Assembly: GCA_033439265.1 (NCBI GenBank)
Contig: JAVTVX010000001.1
Span: 18,742,608 to 18,806,607, forward strand
DNA from: Dillenia suffruticosa
Taxonomy: Eukaryota; Streptophyta; Magnoliopsida; Dilleniales; Dilleniaceae
Direction of reading: 5' to 3'
DNA: 64,000 nucleotides
Shown: positions 10,816 through 26,719 of the stretch, piece after piece
Layout of the letters: each line of letters opens with the position of its first letter
How positions within the stretch are numbered: the stretch's first letter is position 1
Notes under the pieces: generated by a model
The model's input: only the letters and a program-made list of their open reading frames with translations
The model's database searches: none
What the model was told of the DNA's origin: nothing
Program-made: the position numbers and the translations under genes

Positions 10816-12252
10816 AGAAAAGATTTGTCTTGAAAAATTAAAGGTGGGATGTTGGAATTGCATTGTTGGTGTCTCGATGCAATGTTAAATTTTTATTTAA
10901 CACCAGGCATATCCTCTTTTTCTTAAAAAAAATAAAAAAGAAAAGAAAGAAAAACTATAGTGTGGTGTGTGTTCTTGTAAAATGTGCTTTGTGAAAATGT
11001 TTTTGTTAGCAAGTGCAATCTTATCTTAATCTTTAATTTGCATGGATGATTGGCAAACCCAGATGGGGACAAACGAGTTCGATTTGACCGTTTACCTTGT
11101 CAGATACTGCACTGCATGCACACATGGGAGAATTGGTGGTCAAAACCGTAATATTGGGGCCTAACCTTTATGTTACATAGATTATGTTTTAGTTTCTCAA
11201 TTTCCAAATTTACACTCCAATAGCGTCCTCATGCTAAAGAAATAACTTCTAGGTTTTATGTTTTGTGACTCTGTCTACATATTACAATTCGTACACTTTA
11301 TTAACTTAATATCATTAAGTACCAAGTGCATGATTTCTAATATATTCAATTTTCCTTCAAAAATAGAAGAATGGGCAAAAGAGTTTAAATCAAAACAAAA
11401 TCAGAAATCTATGCTAGGGATAAAATACACCACTAGACAATTGGTCTAATACATAAGAGTAGTATATCTCTTAATCAAGTCTCGACTTTGAAATTTGAAA
11501 ATAGAAAAAATTATATTTTGAGAGATCTCTCCTAAATTAGATCTAACAGTACTTAAAATGAATTATTCAAAGTATGATTTCCGATAAAAAAAAAATGAAA
11601 TACAACATACATTTTAAATTATAATTTGTGAGTCAAAGTTACGAGATTTTGAGTGCAGCAAACAATATTTGACGTTATAATCGGCAACTGATCTGCTGTG
11701 CCAGTCTCTCCTATCCTTTCTTCCTTGGTTAATACATTTAGAGTAATTGACAAATCGTCCCCCAAAGAAAAAGGGAAATGGGTTGTCAAGGGGTTTAAAT
11801 GGTTTAATCTTTAAGTCAAATAAGTGGATTGGATATAATAATCAAAGATCAAAACGAAGGTAATCCAAGACATGCATGGGACAAAGGTAAAACATGGAGA
11901 TAAGAAAATCGAGAGAAGGGTTTGCCATTTCTCTTGGCACACATTGAGGGGACAAAGAAAAGGAATCCAATGAGAGATATCAAATTTGAAATAGCACACA
12001 ATTACTACTTACGCAAACCTTTTGATGATTTTGTACTCTTTTCCACTTTATCAACCCGTGTTTCCTGTATGTTAATCTAGATTAGTTGGATTAGGTAAGG
12101 AAAAATCCTCTTGGATTTCATTGCTCTTTCCTTAGTTTTGTCATTTGCGGAGACGTGTGGAAATAAAACCTTTCTTGCGCATTGGGCATCCTTTTAAGCA
12201 CGGAAGATGCATGTTTGTTTTGACCGCATAATAATTGCTGCAATAATGCGGG

Positions 12253-12253
<1 letters not shown>

Positions 12254-12332
<79 letters not shown>

Positions 12333-12400
12333 AGGTTCGAACTCGAGAACTTTACAAGAAGAAGAGAAGACAGTGTCAGTTAAACTATAGTTCATTCGCA
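12254..12400 (-). mobile_element. tRNA-like retroposon with expanded (TA)n tail
   Basis: On the minus strand, tatagtttaactgacact is followed by ctcgagttcgaacctccc (B box) and then by 76 bases of (TA)n, at 12254-12329. The tRNA-like unit is about 70 bp and matches the copy at 19636-19715. The TA tract sits where a SINE tail would be. Confidence 0.55.
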
Positions 12401-12994
12401 TGATCTGGCTTTTTATGCATTAAGAGATATATATATTGTGTTTCAAAAAAATTATTTATTGGGTAAAGTATTTCTGTTCAAAGACTGGTTTCTTAAATTA
12501 GATTTATAGTAATTGTATTAGAATCATAAACAAAATTTGTGTCGTGCCTTCGGTTAATATACATAATTAGTTATCATTACCGAAGCTATTCTTGAAAATT
12601 TTTACACTTATAAAAACTAATTATATTATTTATGACCTTATTTTATGATATAAAGAAATAAGAATCTCAACCCTTGAGTTATAAGCTATAGAAAAGGTCA
12701 GGGATCAATCTTATCAATGACTTTCACTACCAAAGAAGTGCACACATTTTATTAAGATGGTATTTGAAAACCTGACTTAACTCTATTTTTTATTCTATTT
12801 ATAATATTTTTTAATTAAAATAAATAAATATTTTATAAAAATCTTAGAGTTTTATGAAATTATAATATCATATTAATAATTTTTTATATATATATTTCAA
12901 GATCTACCCTAAATTGTGCAGATAAAGTAAAGCTAGAAGCAATCCTTGTGACTTTGAAACTTTGATGTATAATATGATGACAGTTATTAATCGA

Positions 12995-13151
12995 CATAAA
13001 TCTTAATTTTGAATTTTAAGAGTAAAACAATAGACGCTCAGAGAGTTTCTTAAATTAACTTTACAATTGTTCGAAACAAATTAGTTGGGTTTATGTTTCA
13101 TATACCAATAGTCAAGTTAAAGAAAAAAAAAAGAAAAAAAAAGAAAAAAAA
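12995..13151 (+). mobile_element. Possible SINE family A relic with A-rich end
   Basis: A weak match to the family A body (agagagtttcttaaatt, attgttcgaaacaaattag) precedes an (A)n-G repeated tract at 13121-13151. The assignment rests on layout and partial similarity only. Confidence 0.35.
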
Positions 13152-16100
13152 AGTGGGTGATGGCAGTTGGCTTTCCACGGTAGATGCAGCGTTGCAGTCC
13201 AAAGCCAAAATGCAGAGCAAGAGACAAAAATCCAAATGCACGCGTGCTTTGTTCTCTACAATAAATAAAGAAATCACGAGTGACAAAACTTTGGATTTAG
13301 ATGTAGCCAAATTTTACAAAGCTGGACTTATATTAATTTAAAAAAAAAAATTGAAACAATGTGGGGATTTGTCTCTCTCAAAGATGAAAACAAGATTAGG
13401 GAATCTTAATTTTGTTCTTCTCACTATCTTATATTAACAAAGTGTCCTTTAATTGGACACTGTCCTTGCACAATGTGGGAATTTGTCCGAAACAAACCCA
13501 CCTTTTGCTCCCAAAACCCAAAGCTATTGTGCTTGTACGTACTACCCATTCTCTTGAAAGATGCATCATAGCATGTAAATTAAAAAAAAAAAAATGCAAA
13601 GTTTGTAGCTATTACTAATGTTTGATCAAAATATGCTCAACCATCATAGGTTAATCATAATTTCTTGGGATTTGGACAACCTTCAATGCAGTGATTATAG
13701 GTGATAATGAAACATCATGGATTTTGCATAATTCCATTCGATGATTCCGCTTAATAAAATAAAAATATAATTATTATTGTCATATAAATAATAATCACAT
13801 AAATAAACATGAAAGTACATAAAAAGATTTATATAGTCGATTCTATTCAGTGAAATAAAAGATTAGATTGATTATTATTGTTATCGAACGCTGTTTAATA
13901 GATTATAGGGTATGTAAAAAGAAAATAATAACTAAATTTTTTACTATTAAAATCATTTTCTTTGATGTCAATACCCATGTGGATGATTGAAACTTTTAAT
14001 CTTGTAAATATTTATAAATTCTAGTATTAGGAAAAATTATGAAATAATGTATCTCTAAGGTAGAGGTGGAGGTTTGACTGGTATATGATCTCGGCGGGCA
14101 AGGAATAAGGTATTGTTATTTTATTGGACAGAGAAGGGACTGGGGAAGGGAGGTTGCTTTACCACCTTCTTTTCACATGGTATCTTACAAGGCCTCACAT
14201 GACCACGAAAGAGGAGAGACCATCCTGCTCAGTGTCCCTACAGTTCCACAGTGTACCCTCTCAGCTTTATTTCTGTGCATTATTAAGACCAAGAAGGGCA
14301 TAAAAATTTTATCATATTCCTTATATGAGATATTTTTTATAATATATGGTGGGGTGACAATTAATTCTTAAGAAAGTTAAATAGTTCTGAGAATTATTTT
14401 TCCCAAATTTTAGAACATTTATTAGATGTAAGTATAAAGGAGATATGTTTTTTTTATTATGGTTAATGCAACTGACTAATAATCATAATACTAAAAGAAG
14501 GTAATTCGATCGATAAAAATATTTCTCATGCCTTTTTTTTTATTTTTATAAACTATTAATATACAATAATTACTTAATTTCATCTGATTAAATCCGATTT
14601 TAATTGAATTGGATTTTTAAGGAACAAAAAAAACTTCCCTGATACTTGTTATCTCTATTTATAAAACTCCAAAAACTCTGAGAGTTTATTTAAAAGATAT
14701 TAGTATCTGATCACTGAACCAATTAGAGATTGTTAATATTTCTCATACATCTAGTATCAGGGTTAACATAAGCAAAATAAATAACATCTTGCTATCTAAT
14801 ATTTGACAGTGATTACACTGCAAGAAATATAAATATTACATTTCATAATTCACATGCGTAATGAAAAACTTTATGACCATCGGCAGAATTAGAAATTTTT
14901 ACTAGAAAAGGGGTATAAAAAATCTCTTAAACATTTTATTTTTAAAATTCTCATATACATGCATACATGGGTATTTTTCTTAAATATATGTGCTTTATAA
15001 ATTTGTGTGGAATATTTATGGGTTAAAAAGCATAATATATGAATACATATATAAGTTATCTCTAATATTTATTGACCTATGAAACAATAGATTATATTAG
15101 ATTGGTAACTTTGTCACACTATTTTTCGTATGGAACAAAAGCTAACTTCATAAACAAAAATGTTATTTTCAGAAAAATAATAAACTAAAATGCATTATTC
15201 ATGAATTATAATATAAATGAGGCTGAAATTTACCATAGTTGAGACAAATAAACAAAAAAAATTATTAATCTCTTTGAGTAATAAATAAATTCCATAAAAT
15301 GGATTCCTGCCTTGGAAAACAATACTTTATTTTGGTAAAATTTAACAAAAAATTTATAAAAATTAATATATAAATTCTTCTCAAATTCGTGATTTTTAAA
15401 GCCTTTGTGTAAGAAAATATAAGCATAAATTATACGGCATTGTATACTTAAAAGAAATGAAAATCAAGAATCAGATTTAAACACATATGAATTATTTGGA
15501 TTAATAAAATAAAAATCGAGGTTTAGAAATAAAACTCCCAAAATAAGGAATTTGTAAAATTCAAATAAAAGTATAAATTTTGTAAAACGCGTATCAAGAT
15601 TTTTTATTTTGAATTCAATTTGTGGGTCAAATACCCTCTTAAACTTTTCAAATAGTGTAACCGTTTCTCTATAATATGTGTACTAAAAAAAAATTATTTT
15701 GGGGGTGGGGGGGTGGGAATTTATCATGGTTTAAGTAAAAGAAAGCCTATAATTCATTTTATTTTGAAAGAACTGTTTTTTATACATAACATAAGTTTGT
15801 ATTTGAGAATTTTAAAGAGAAGTAAAAGGTGTCAACTGATTTATGACTGAAATATATAAATATATATAGGATGTTTCAAAAGAAATTTAGGATACAGGGC
15901 GGTCCCTCTCCACCCACACCCTCAACTCGCTTAATGATTGATGTGCGAGATAAATATTGACAGCAATTATGTATCAAAAGATTAGGTTTATATAAACAAT
16001 TTAGGGTTCACATAGGATAGAATAGGGAGCAACAGTTATGAAATTCTTGTTCGAAATAGTTATCAAAGTTATCACACTGACATTGTCCCAACCCAGAGAA

Positions 16101-17217
16101 GCTAGAGGACAGCGAGAAGCAGACAGAGATGAAGTCAATCCCTTTGTACGTAGTGTGTGCATTAAATGATCCAACTCTGCAGCTAAGCTGAAGCGTGAAA
16201 ACAACACCTGCCTCCTACCAATCCAACTTCCATGCATCAAAAGGCAATACGAACAAAATAAAACAGAAAAATATGAGCTGTTTGCTATCAAATCTTTTTC
16301 TTTTGACCCCCACAATCTACATGATGCGCACCAAAAACAAAACCACACTTATCATACAGCCCCTATTCCATGCAAATAATTCTAGACCAATCACAATTAT
16401 TGAGAGAGAAAGAGAGAATCATTGCTAAAACAATGAAAAGATGGTGATAGAGAGAGAACATTAGATAGGTAGGTTTCAAGGAGGGATAGATAGGTAGGTT
16501 TCAAGGAGGGCAGAATCTATCTAGTTGTTTCCTTCCCTTTATTGATTTCTGTAGCAAATCTTATGGCTGTTTGAAACTTCATTATCAACTGTTTCTTTTT
16601 GGGTTTCTTCCTCTCATTTTTTTTCCCTGTCATAAAAGTTTGCCGTTGCATCAGTGCAGGACTTGAACAGATCCTATTGTTTGCATGCATGGTAAAATAG
16701 CTTCTGAAATATTTCTTCAATTTTTTCCAAAAGTGCATGATTGCTTAACAGTTGCAGATCGCAGAAAACTATGCTTTGACCGTGGGCTCTTCTTGTGGGT
16801 CTCATGGCAAAAGCCCATCGCCTTGTTGAAGCATAATGAGTTTTAGTTGAAAATGCCTTCTCCTAGTTCCAAGCGACGCCCCAACTGTTCTATGGCGGGG
16901 CTTTGAAGTATTTGTCACACTGGTTAAATAAATTGATTTTGTATAAAATTTTTAGATTGTTATGTAGAATGAACTTTGAATTTAAATAGAATTGTATATA
17001 AAATTAGTGAAATGCAAACACATTCTGTCTAGTTTAAACTTAAGATTGAATTCATTTCTTATAGTTGGGGTGTATATACTATATGGGGATGCCAATAAAT
17101 TGAGTCGGCTCGCGTTGAAAACGATCAAATTTATCTCTTTAACTAAACAAATTAGGCCTAGGCTCCCCACAGGATCGTTCCAAAACTTTGTTTAGGTTTC
17201 ATTCCACTCATATGAAA

Positions 17218-17447
17218 TGTTGAACCTATAACCAACGTCAGATGACTCAGTTGGCTCGCGGACCGATGCCCCTTAACCATGATCGGGAGTTCGATCCCCA
17301 TGGGAACGGAAAAATCAACTCTGGAAAATCTGCCCCTTCAATTGGACTCTGCAAGTGGTCGATCCAGATTAGTCGGGACAAAATCCTGAATACTGTGTTG
17401 GTGACCTAGCCATAGTACAACAAATAAAAAAATTGTTGAACTCATAA
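17218..17447 (+). mobile_element. tRNA-derived SINE (about 200 bp) with imperfect target duplication
   Basis: The head has gactcagttggctcgcgga (A-box region) and gggagttcgatccccatggg (B-box region). The body is about 130 bp, ending in an A-rich stretch (caaataaaaaaattg). The flanks tgttgaacctataa (17218-17231) and tgttgaactcataa (17434-17447) look like a diverged target-site duplication. Confidence 0.65.
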
Positions 17448-17979
17448 ACAAGTAACCCACGGTTCACTTGAGATATAAAATTAGATTTAAGCATGGGTGT
17501 TAAAATACTGACCTATATTTAAACCAAACTAGATTTCATAAATCAATCCTAAAAATTTAAAGTAGACGTACAATTTTCGGATTCCAGGATTAGAATTAGA
17601 TTCAAAATTTTAGTGTTAGGTTAATTGAAGAGAACCGGATTTTGAATATTTCATCCGATCGTTAATATCATTTAAACTTATTGTAAAAAGTTTGTATAAA
17701 GTTAATTAATTCAACAAATCTATATCTGATCAATTTAATGAGCATGCTATTTATTTTTACAAATCTATACAATATAAATTAGTACAATAATTAATTAAAG
17801 AAGATCAACTGAACATTATATTACAATAAGGTTATAGTAATAATTTCATATAAAATACTTGTATAAACCTATTTCAACAATTATACCCAAATCAATTGAA
17901 TTCAATTGAACAAATCTATATAAAATCAATCAATAGGGTTGTTGGCTTAGAAATGTAGGTCTCCTTAATTTTGCTGGAA

Positions 17980-19480
17980 GGGTGACTCTGGCCAAGCCAA
18001 GTCTACTCTCATTGCAATTCCTACCGACACCATGTGGACAACGCTGCTTCTTCAGAGTGTTTGTGATACCATTGTTGAACAGTCAGGGACTTTATATGGT
18101 CTCACAAGCAAAACGGTAAGGGACTGCGTTTGGTAATTTGGGAAAGAGTAACCAAATTCAGGGAAGAATGATTTGTTGTAGAACATGGGAAACGTGACTT
18201 GGAGGATTGTTTCAGGATTTGATCAGCTTAAAGGCGAAATACTTGTCTAAGGGAGACGTGTTCAGTCATTCTCCTCCAAGTCTTCTTCTTATACATGGCG
18301 ATCCATATATCGAAGCTTCCCTCGTCTTAAGGAGGGTTATAAATAGCGGCTGGGAAATGGACAGGATATATCTTTCTGGTTTGACCTTTGATGGTCATTT
18401 CAGGTGGGAGATGTTATATCTGGAAATGGTAAGTAGGATCTTCATAAGCTACATTCTTCACTTTCCCACGAGTTGATTTCTCTTACGTTAGTTGTTGCTA
18501 TCCCTTATACTCCATGTTCGGATCTGGAGATCATCCATATCTAATAGTATTTATAATGCAAAATCCGAGTAGGTTTAGCCGGCTTAATCAAAGAGGCAGG
18601 GAAATAATGGTTCCCATCTTTAATTGGGTGTAGAATCTTCAAGTGTTGCAGAAAATAAAGTACTCTGTGTTGCTAGTAGCTTAAGAGGGGCTTCCTTGCG
18701 AGATCATGAGAAACGAAATGGGCCTAAGGACTTCGGATATGTGCCAAAGATGTGCTCAAAGGGTTGCATCAGTTGATCACATTCTACGCTAATGCTGGAA
18801 GGCTAAGCAGATAAGGGATTTCTTTTTGTTCTCTAGAACCTCCTCGGTTCATTCTTGGCCTCAAGTTTAGTGGCTGAAATTCCATAGCTTCAGTGCAGAT
18901 TTTGGACTGCTTTCATTACAGTCTCTCAGTGTATTTGAGATAAATAAACAAGGAAATCATGAAGGGAAAAACTGCGCATCTGCTACAGGATACCTGGAAG
19001 TTGATTCTGCCAAAGCAAGCCTGTTAGCATGTTCTCTCACTACCAGGGTAGTCTGTTGGATTCCTCCCATCTCTCTCGTGTGCTTCTTAATGTGGATGGC
19101 AACTCAGTTGGAAATCCAGGAAAAAGTTCGGTTTGGAGGTGTATATTGAAGTCATCTAGGATGCTTGGTTGGTGGATTTTCTTGCTTTGTAGGGACAGCT
19201 GCAAGTATGAATATGGAATCAAGAGCTATCCGTTCTGCCCTATATCATGCTTAGGGAGAAGGGAATTCCACATTTGGTGTTGCAGATTCTTTGGAAGCCA
19301 TTAAGCTCATTCAGCATCCGACATCCATGTTCTATTTGACATCGATAAGGAGCTCTTATTTCTCACATAAGAATGCCAATGAAGAGGGATTAGTGCGTTG
19401 AGAAATCACATGTGTTGAGACAAGAGAACCAATCCGTAGATTCTGTGGTTAAATTGAGTTTCAACCAACAAATTCTATTT
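17980..19480 (+). mobile_element. Decayed L1-like LINE: RT C-terminus, zinc-finger and RNase H
   Basis: With several frame changes, the plus strand reads an RT thumb-like region near 18000-18170 and SSYTWRSIYRSF near 18260-18330, the usual SYTWRSI motif after the reverse transcriptase. A degenerate Cys/His zf-RVT piece follows near 18730-18830. LNVDGNSVGNPGKSSVWR at about 19085-19140 is the first block of the RNase H domain. Stops and frameshifts throughout make it a non-functional fossil. The 5' part is absent. Confidence 0.7.
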
Positions 19481-19620
19481 GTTCAATCGGCAAGACCCCA
19501 TCTGGGTTGAGGAATCTGCTTCCAGCAGACCATATGGGTGTAGTTTTTTGTAGGTATTCTTTTTTGTTTTCTCCTCTATATATATTTAAAAATAATAATA
19601 ATAAACATATAACAATAAAT

Positions 19621-19730
19621 TTATTATAACAAATCCTTTTTATTAAGCTAAAACTCGAGACCTTTATAATACAAGATGAAGGGAGACAATATCAATTGAA
19701 CTATAATTCATTGACTTATTATAACAAATC
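19621..19730 (-). mobile_element. 80-bp tRNA-like retroposon with 15-bp perfect target duplication
   Basis: The direct repeats ttattataacaaatc at 19621-19635 and 19716-19730 enclose 80 bp. On the minus strand the insert reads attatagttcaattgatatt (A-box region) and aggtctcgagttttagctta (B-box region), ending in a short A/T-rich tail. It is little more than the tRNA-like unit, so it is a minimal retroposon related to the copy at 12254-12400. Confidence 0.7.
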
Positions 19731-20284
19731 TACGTGATAAAGTTTATATAGTATCGATCAAGAAATATTTGAGGGTTTGTATATGTAAAATCAATTAAAT
19801 CAAATTATGGTTAGTAGTATTAAAAAAATAAATTAATTAAACTTAATAAATCAGGTCAACGGATGAACTAAAATGCGTTAAAAATTTGGTGTAAATTAAA
19901 AGCCACTTAGACATCGAAGAAAAAAAAAGATGATATATGGTATGGATGGTATTTTAATTATACTTTTAATTTTTCAATTTTAATGCTATTTGAAATTGAA
20001 ATTTTATTTTTAAAATATATGTATTGAGGAATTCATTATTAAATTTAATTTATAATTCAAATTAACCTCCGAAACTAAATCTGAAATTTAAATTAATCAA
20101 ACTTTAGAGGTACAAATTTAATAAGCATGCGCATCGCTTTACTCTTTTTTCTATTACATCTCTAACCGGAATTACTTTTCACTTGCCATCGGTAAAAGGA
20201 ATTTTGCCTATTTCGTGCACTATTCTATCCGAATCGAAACCTGAAGCACCCAGAAGTTGCTGTGCAGACTGTAGAGAGAGAAAA

Positions 20285-20823
20285 ATGGCACTCTCATTCT
20301 CAGTCTCTCTTCCATTTCCGGTAACATCAAAGGTAAAATATCACCTGAAACTTAATTCGCGCATCACTTCACCAGCAAATTTCAACGTCCACTCTCTCCA
20401 TCGCCTCAAATTCAATTCCATCAACATCGAGAGGAGAGGCCATCGGCACTCCACTGGAGTTCCCGCCGCCGCAGGCGACGCAGAAGCAGCTCGGATTCGG
20501 TGACTTCAGAATTGAACGAAGAACGAGAACAGAAGTCGTCGGAAAGCGTCGAGGTGTCGGATGTGGGAGCGGAGATCAAGAAGGCGATGAGAGAGAGAGA
20601 AGAGAGAGAGAAGGGTGGAGGAGGAGGTGATTTGTGGAGTGGAGTGATGCAGGAGATTGGAGAGATTGAGTGGCCGGTTTTTGGAAAAGTTTTGGGGACG
20701 ACAGGTGTGGTGTTGGGGGTGATTGCGGGATCAAGTGTCGTTTTGCTCACTGTTAATGCCGTTTTGGCCGAGCTCTCTGATAGTATTTTTGCCGGTAAAG
20801 GTGTACTAGATTTCTTCGGCTGA
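20285..20823 (+). CDS. SECE1: Plastid preprotein translocase subunit SecE1; leader and core in different frames
   Basis: The core in frame from 20500 to 20821 reads SDVGAEIKKAMREREER, then EIGEIEWPVFGKVLGTTGVV and a hydrophobic helix with LLTVNAVLAELSD, ending GKGVLDFFG. This is the single-helix SecE of the thylakoid Sec translocon, which works with SCY1 to insert or export proteins. The ATG at 20285 opens a typical Ser/Lys/Arg-rich plastid leader (MALSFSVSLPFPVTSKVKYH) that stops at 20501-20503 in another frame. The core frame has a stop at 20353-20355 and no ATG between there and the conserved domain. Either a small indel lies within about 20430-20500, or a short intron such as 20333-20433 restores the frame. 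The SecE identity is sure; the leader structure is not. I recall At4g14870 as the counterpart. Confidence 0.85.
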
Positions 20824-21847
20824 CCATATTTGTTAGATATTTGATGCATTGAAATTTTATTTTTTATTGTTATTAAATTCTTTTTTTCTCCCACAGCCTT
20901 TTCTTATCTTCATTAAGAATTTGAAATTTATCAAGTTGTTTGAGTTAAAAATCTCCAAGGATGATATCAGAGATGTGGGACTAGGTTTTGTTTTCTAGCA
21001 TGGGAGAAAGGGAAAAACGTTGTTACTCATGCCATGACATGCGCTTATATTTCAATAAACTTGGGTTTAAAAGAAAATGTTAGCCAAAGCACATCAGGGT
21101 AACTTCATTGACCCGCAACCATTTTTGGGCCATTTGAGACATGGTGCCATGTTATGCATCGGAATCCCTCACCATAATCTACTCTTCATACAATTCAAGA
21201 CAAACCCACATTGTATTTTTTTTTTTTTACCGATTAATATTCGATAACCAATTTATTGGTTCCGATTAATCCAATTCGAACTATCAGGGCCCATTAAGAG
21301 ATGAACTCTCCAAATATCTATTTTTCCGTTCCCAAATCTCAAACTCATGAACTGGTATCTCCATTGGCCTTTAACTCGTCCCCAGATCGGAGCAAATTCA
21401 AGCCTAGTTGAGAGAGCCATCGCACATCCCCCCCTGCCTTGTATAGTGTCCAGAAATGGTGATTATGCGGGCCAAAAGTAAGCAATTTCAGAGAGAGGAT
21501 GCTGTTAAACCATTGTTTTAGGATGAGAGGATAGAACAAATGTCTTCTCCACTGTTGGTGCAATAACAAAGCAAACTAACATGGGACTGATCAACCAATG
21601 CCAAACAACATTGTATTGTTGAGACACATGTTTGTCACATTCACATGGTTGGCTAGATATCTCAATCTATCAGGTTCCAGGACTCACGTAAGACTACGTT
21701 CACCAAATTTCTACCAAGCCAAATGGGTTACATCAACTGTAACCCTAGTTCGAGAACACGTCCATTTCTGATCTTTACTGAAATCACAAATCCCCATTCC
21801 AAAAGCATGATGGGAAAAATGTGAGCTGCAACGAAGTTAGAGCTAGC
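20824..21847. other. Convergent intergenic spacer SECE1/OASTL
   Basis: About 1 kb separates the two stop codons. It holds both 3' ends and a SINE family A copy near 21215-21375. No gene is seen. Confidence 0.5.
21215..21375 (-). mobile_element. SINE family A copy
   Basis: A T-run (A-tail on the minus strand) precedes ttccgattaatccaattcga, agggcccattaagagatgaa and ctctccaaatatc, the body shared by the family A copies. A degraded head lies to the right. No clear target duplication was found. Confidence 0.6.
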
Positions 21848-25454
<3,607 letters not shown>

Positions 25455-26251
25455 GATCTTGAACCAACTGTCACAGAAAGCTTAAATTTTCACTATCTCA
25501 TTAACTAAGAACTACCAAAAAAACACCCTCCAATGTAACTGTAGAATAAGTATCGAGTAGAGTCTTTTAAAGGATGTTCCCCATATCAAAATATAGATAA
25601 CCCAGAAACTGTTTATGTTTTGGCTTTCAGCAAACAAATTTTTCGCCAAATTAAACACAAGAACAACATTTACCCAGAATCAGACCTTTTACAAATTCTC
25701 CACAGATAGCAAAATAATGCACGGAAAATTAAAAATGTATGAATTTATAGAATGTAAGGCTAATGACAGTTCAAGCCAAAAGAAATAAAAGAAGCAAATA
25801 ATAGATAGCTAGAATTCAGCAGCTTGAAAAGTACCACAAGAAATGTTATCCCCGTGAAGTTTTGAAACCACAACTATTCAGGAAAAGGAAAATCCAAAAC
25901 CCCTAGAAAGCGATTCAAGAAGGGATAAGTCTCCCGTCCGACTTGTCTGGATTGAGATCACAATCAAATAAAAATCCCAAAAATATTTCATCTATATATT
26001 GGGGTCAATGAATATATTATTCACAAGTTTATATATAGAATCTCTTGATTTCGTTAATCACCACACCAAAAAAAAAAAAACCATTTTTTTTCTTTACATT
26101 TCTTTTTCCTTGCGGTCTTCGCAAAGTACTACTAGGTAATGTGATTGGCTATTTCTTCTCCAAATTCTTAATAGAACAACTTGACGTTCAAAATATATAT
26201 ATATTAACATAATTGTTGTTCTTGTCTTTGGAAAAACTAAGAAATGGTTAC

Positions 26252-26370
26252 CTTTGGCTTTGACGGTGACTTCAAGGAGGAGGAATAACCTCGTCCGGCT
26301 GAGGTTAAGTTGAGGAGAGAGACGAGGTTGATCCGATAGATTCGATGGAGTCGAGATTTTTTTCTGAGAA
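26252..26370 (-). other. 5' UTR exon and leader intron of OASTL
   Basis: A GT donor at 26251/26250 (minus strand CCAAAG then gtaacc) and an acceptor just upstream of the ATG near 25469 define a leader intron of about 780 bases. The exon reaches roughly 26370; the transcription start is not defined. Leader introns often raise expression of plant housekeeping genes; that effect is inferred here. Confidence 0.55.
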
Positions 26371-26420
26371 ATTAGCGTGTGGACAGTGATGCCACCTAGT
26401 TATCAGTAAGTATTGGTAAA

Positions 26421-26463
26421 TTATTTTTTTTTTCGGGGGGCGGCGGGGGGGGGGGAGGGGGGG
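26421..26463 (+). repeat. Poly-T/poly-G tract
   Basis: A T-run passes through cggggggcggc into long G-runs. The G-runs could form G-quadruplexes. It is one of at least seven such T-then-G (or C-then-A) tracts in this window. Confidence 0.8.
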
Positions 26464-26719
26464 TTTAAAAAGCACGGTTTCCAAATTTATGCTCTATTGG
26501 GCCACACGTTGTTAAACCCTCTAACTGTGGTGCTGGGCTTTGGCTTTGGTCATCTGGATATAGCCTCTCGTAGAAACCACAACCAGTTTTCCCTTCATCA
26601 CGAACCTCGCTCCCTCTGCATCCTTGCATCAGTTTTGGTTTGAGAGCTCTGTTATTCCTATATCCGCATCCTGCCCCAAGTACGCAAACTTATCTGCACA
26701 AACGGTTTGTTTCCTTATG

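Larger units (their letters stand above)
9990..17210. other. Gene desert (left part)
   Basis: This is very AT-rich with no recognisable coding sequence. Visible structure: a SINE family A copy (about 10590-10815), a tRNA-like segment with an expanded TA tract (12254-12400), a degraded SINE-like stretch with an A-rich end (12995-13151), a 7-bp-stem hairpin at 13441-13461 (agtgtcc/ggacact), and tandem copies of taggtaggtttcaaggagg near 16464-16510. Open frames here, such as 16001-16348 on the minus strand, resemble nothing I know. Confidence 0.5.

Noticed and set aside
16001..16348. 115-codon minus-strand open frame in the gene desert
   Set aside because: No recognisable domain and no visible promoter, splice or conserved features; likely chance.
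20333..20474. SECE1 intron ending at the ag of cgccgccgcag
   Set aside because: All visible donors give phase 0, and this acceptor leaves the core out of frame. Only acceptors at 20433 or 20436 fit.
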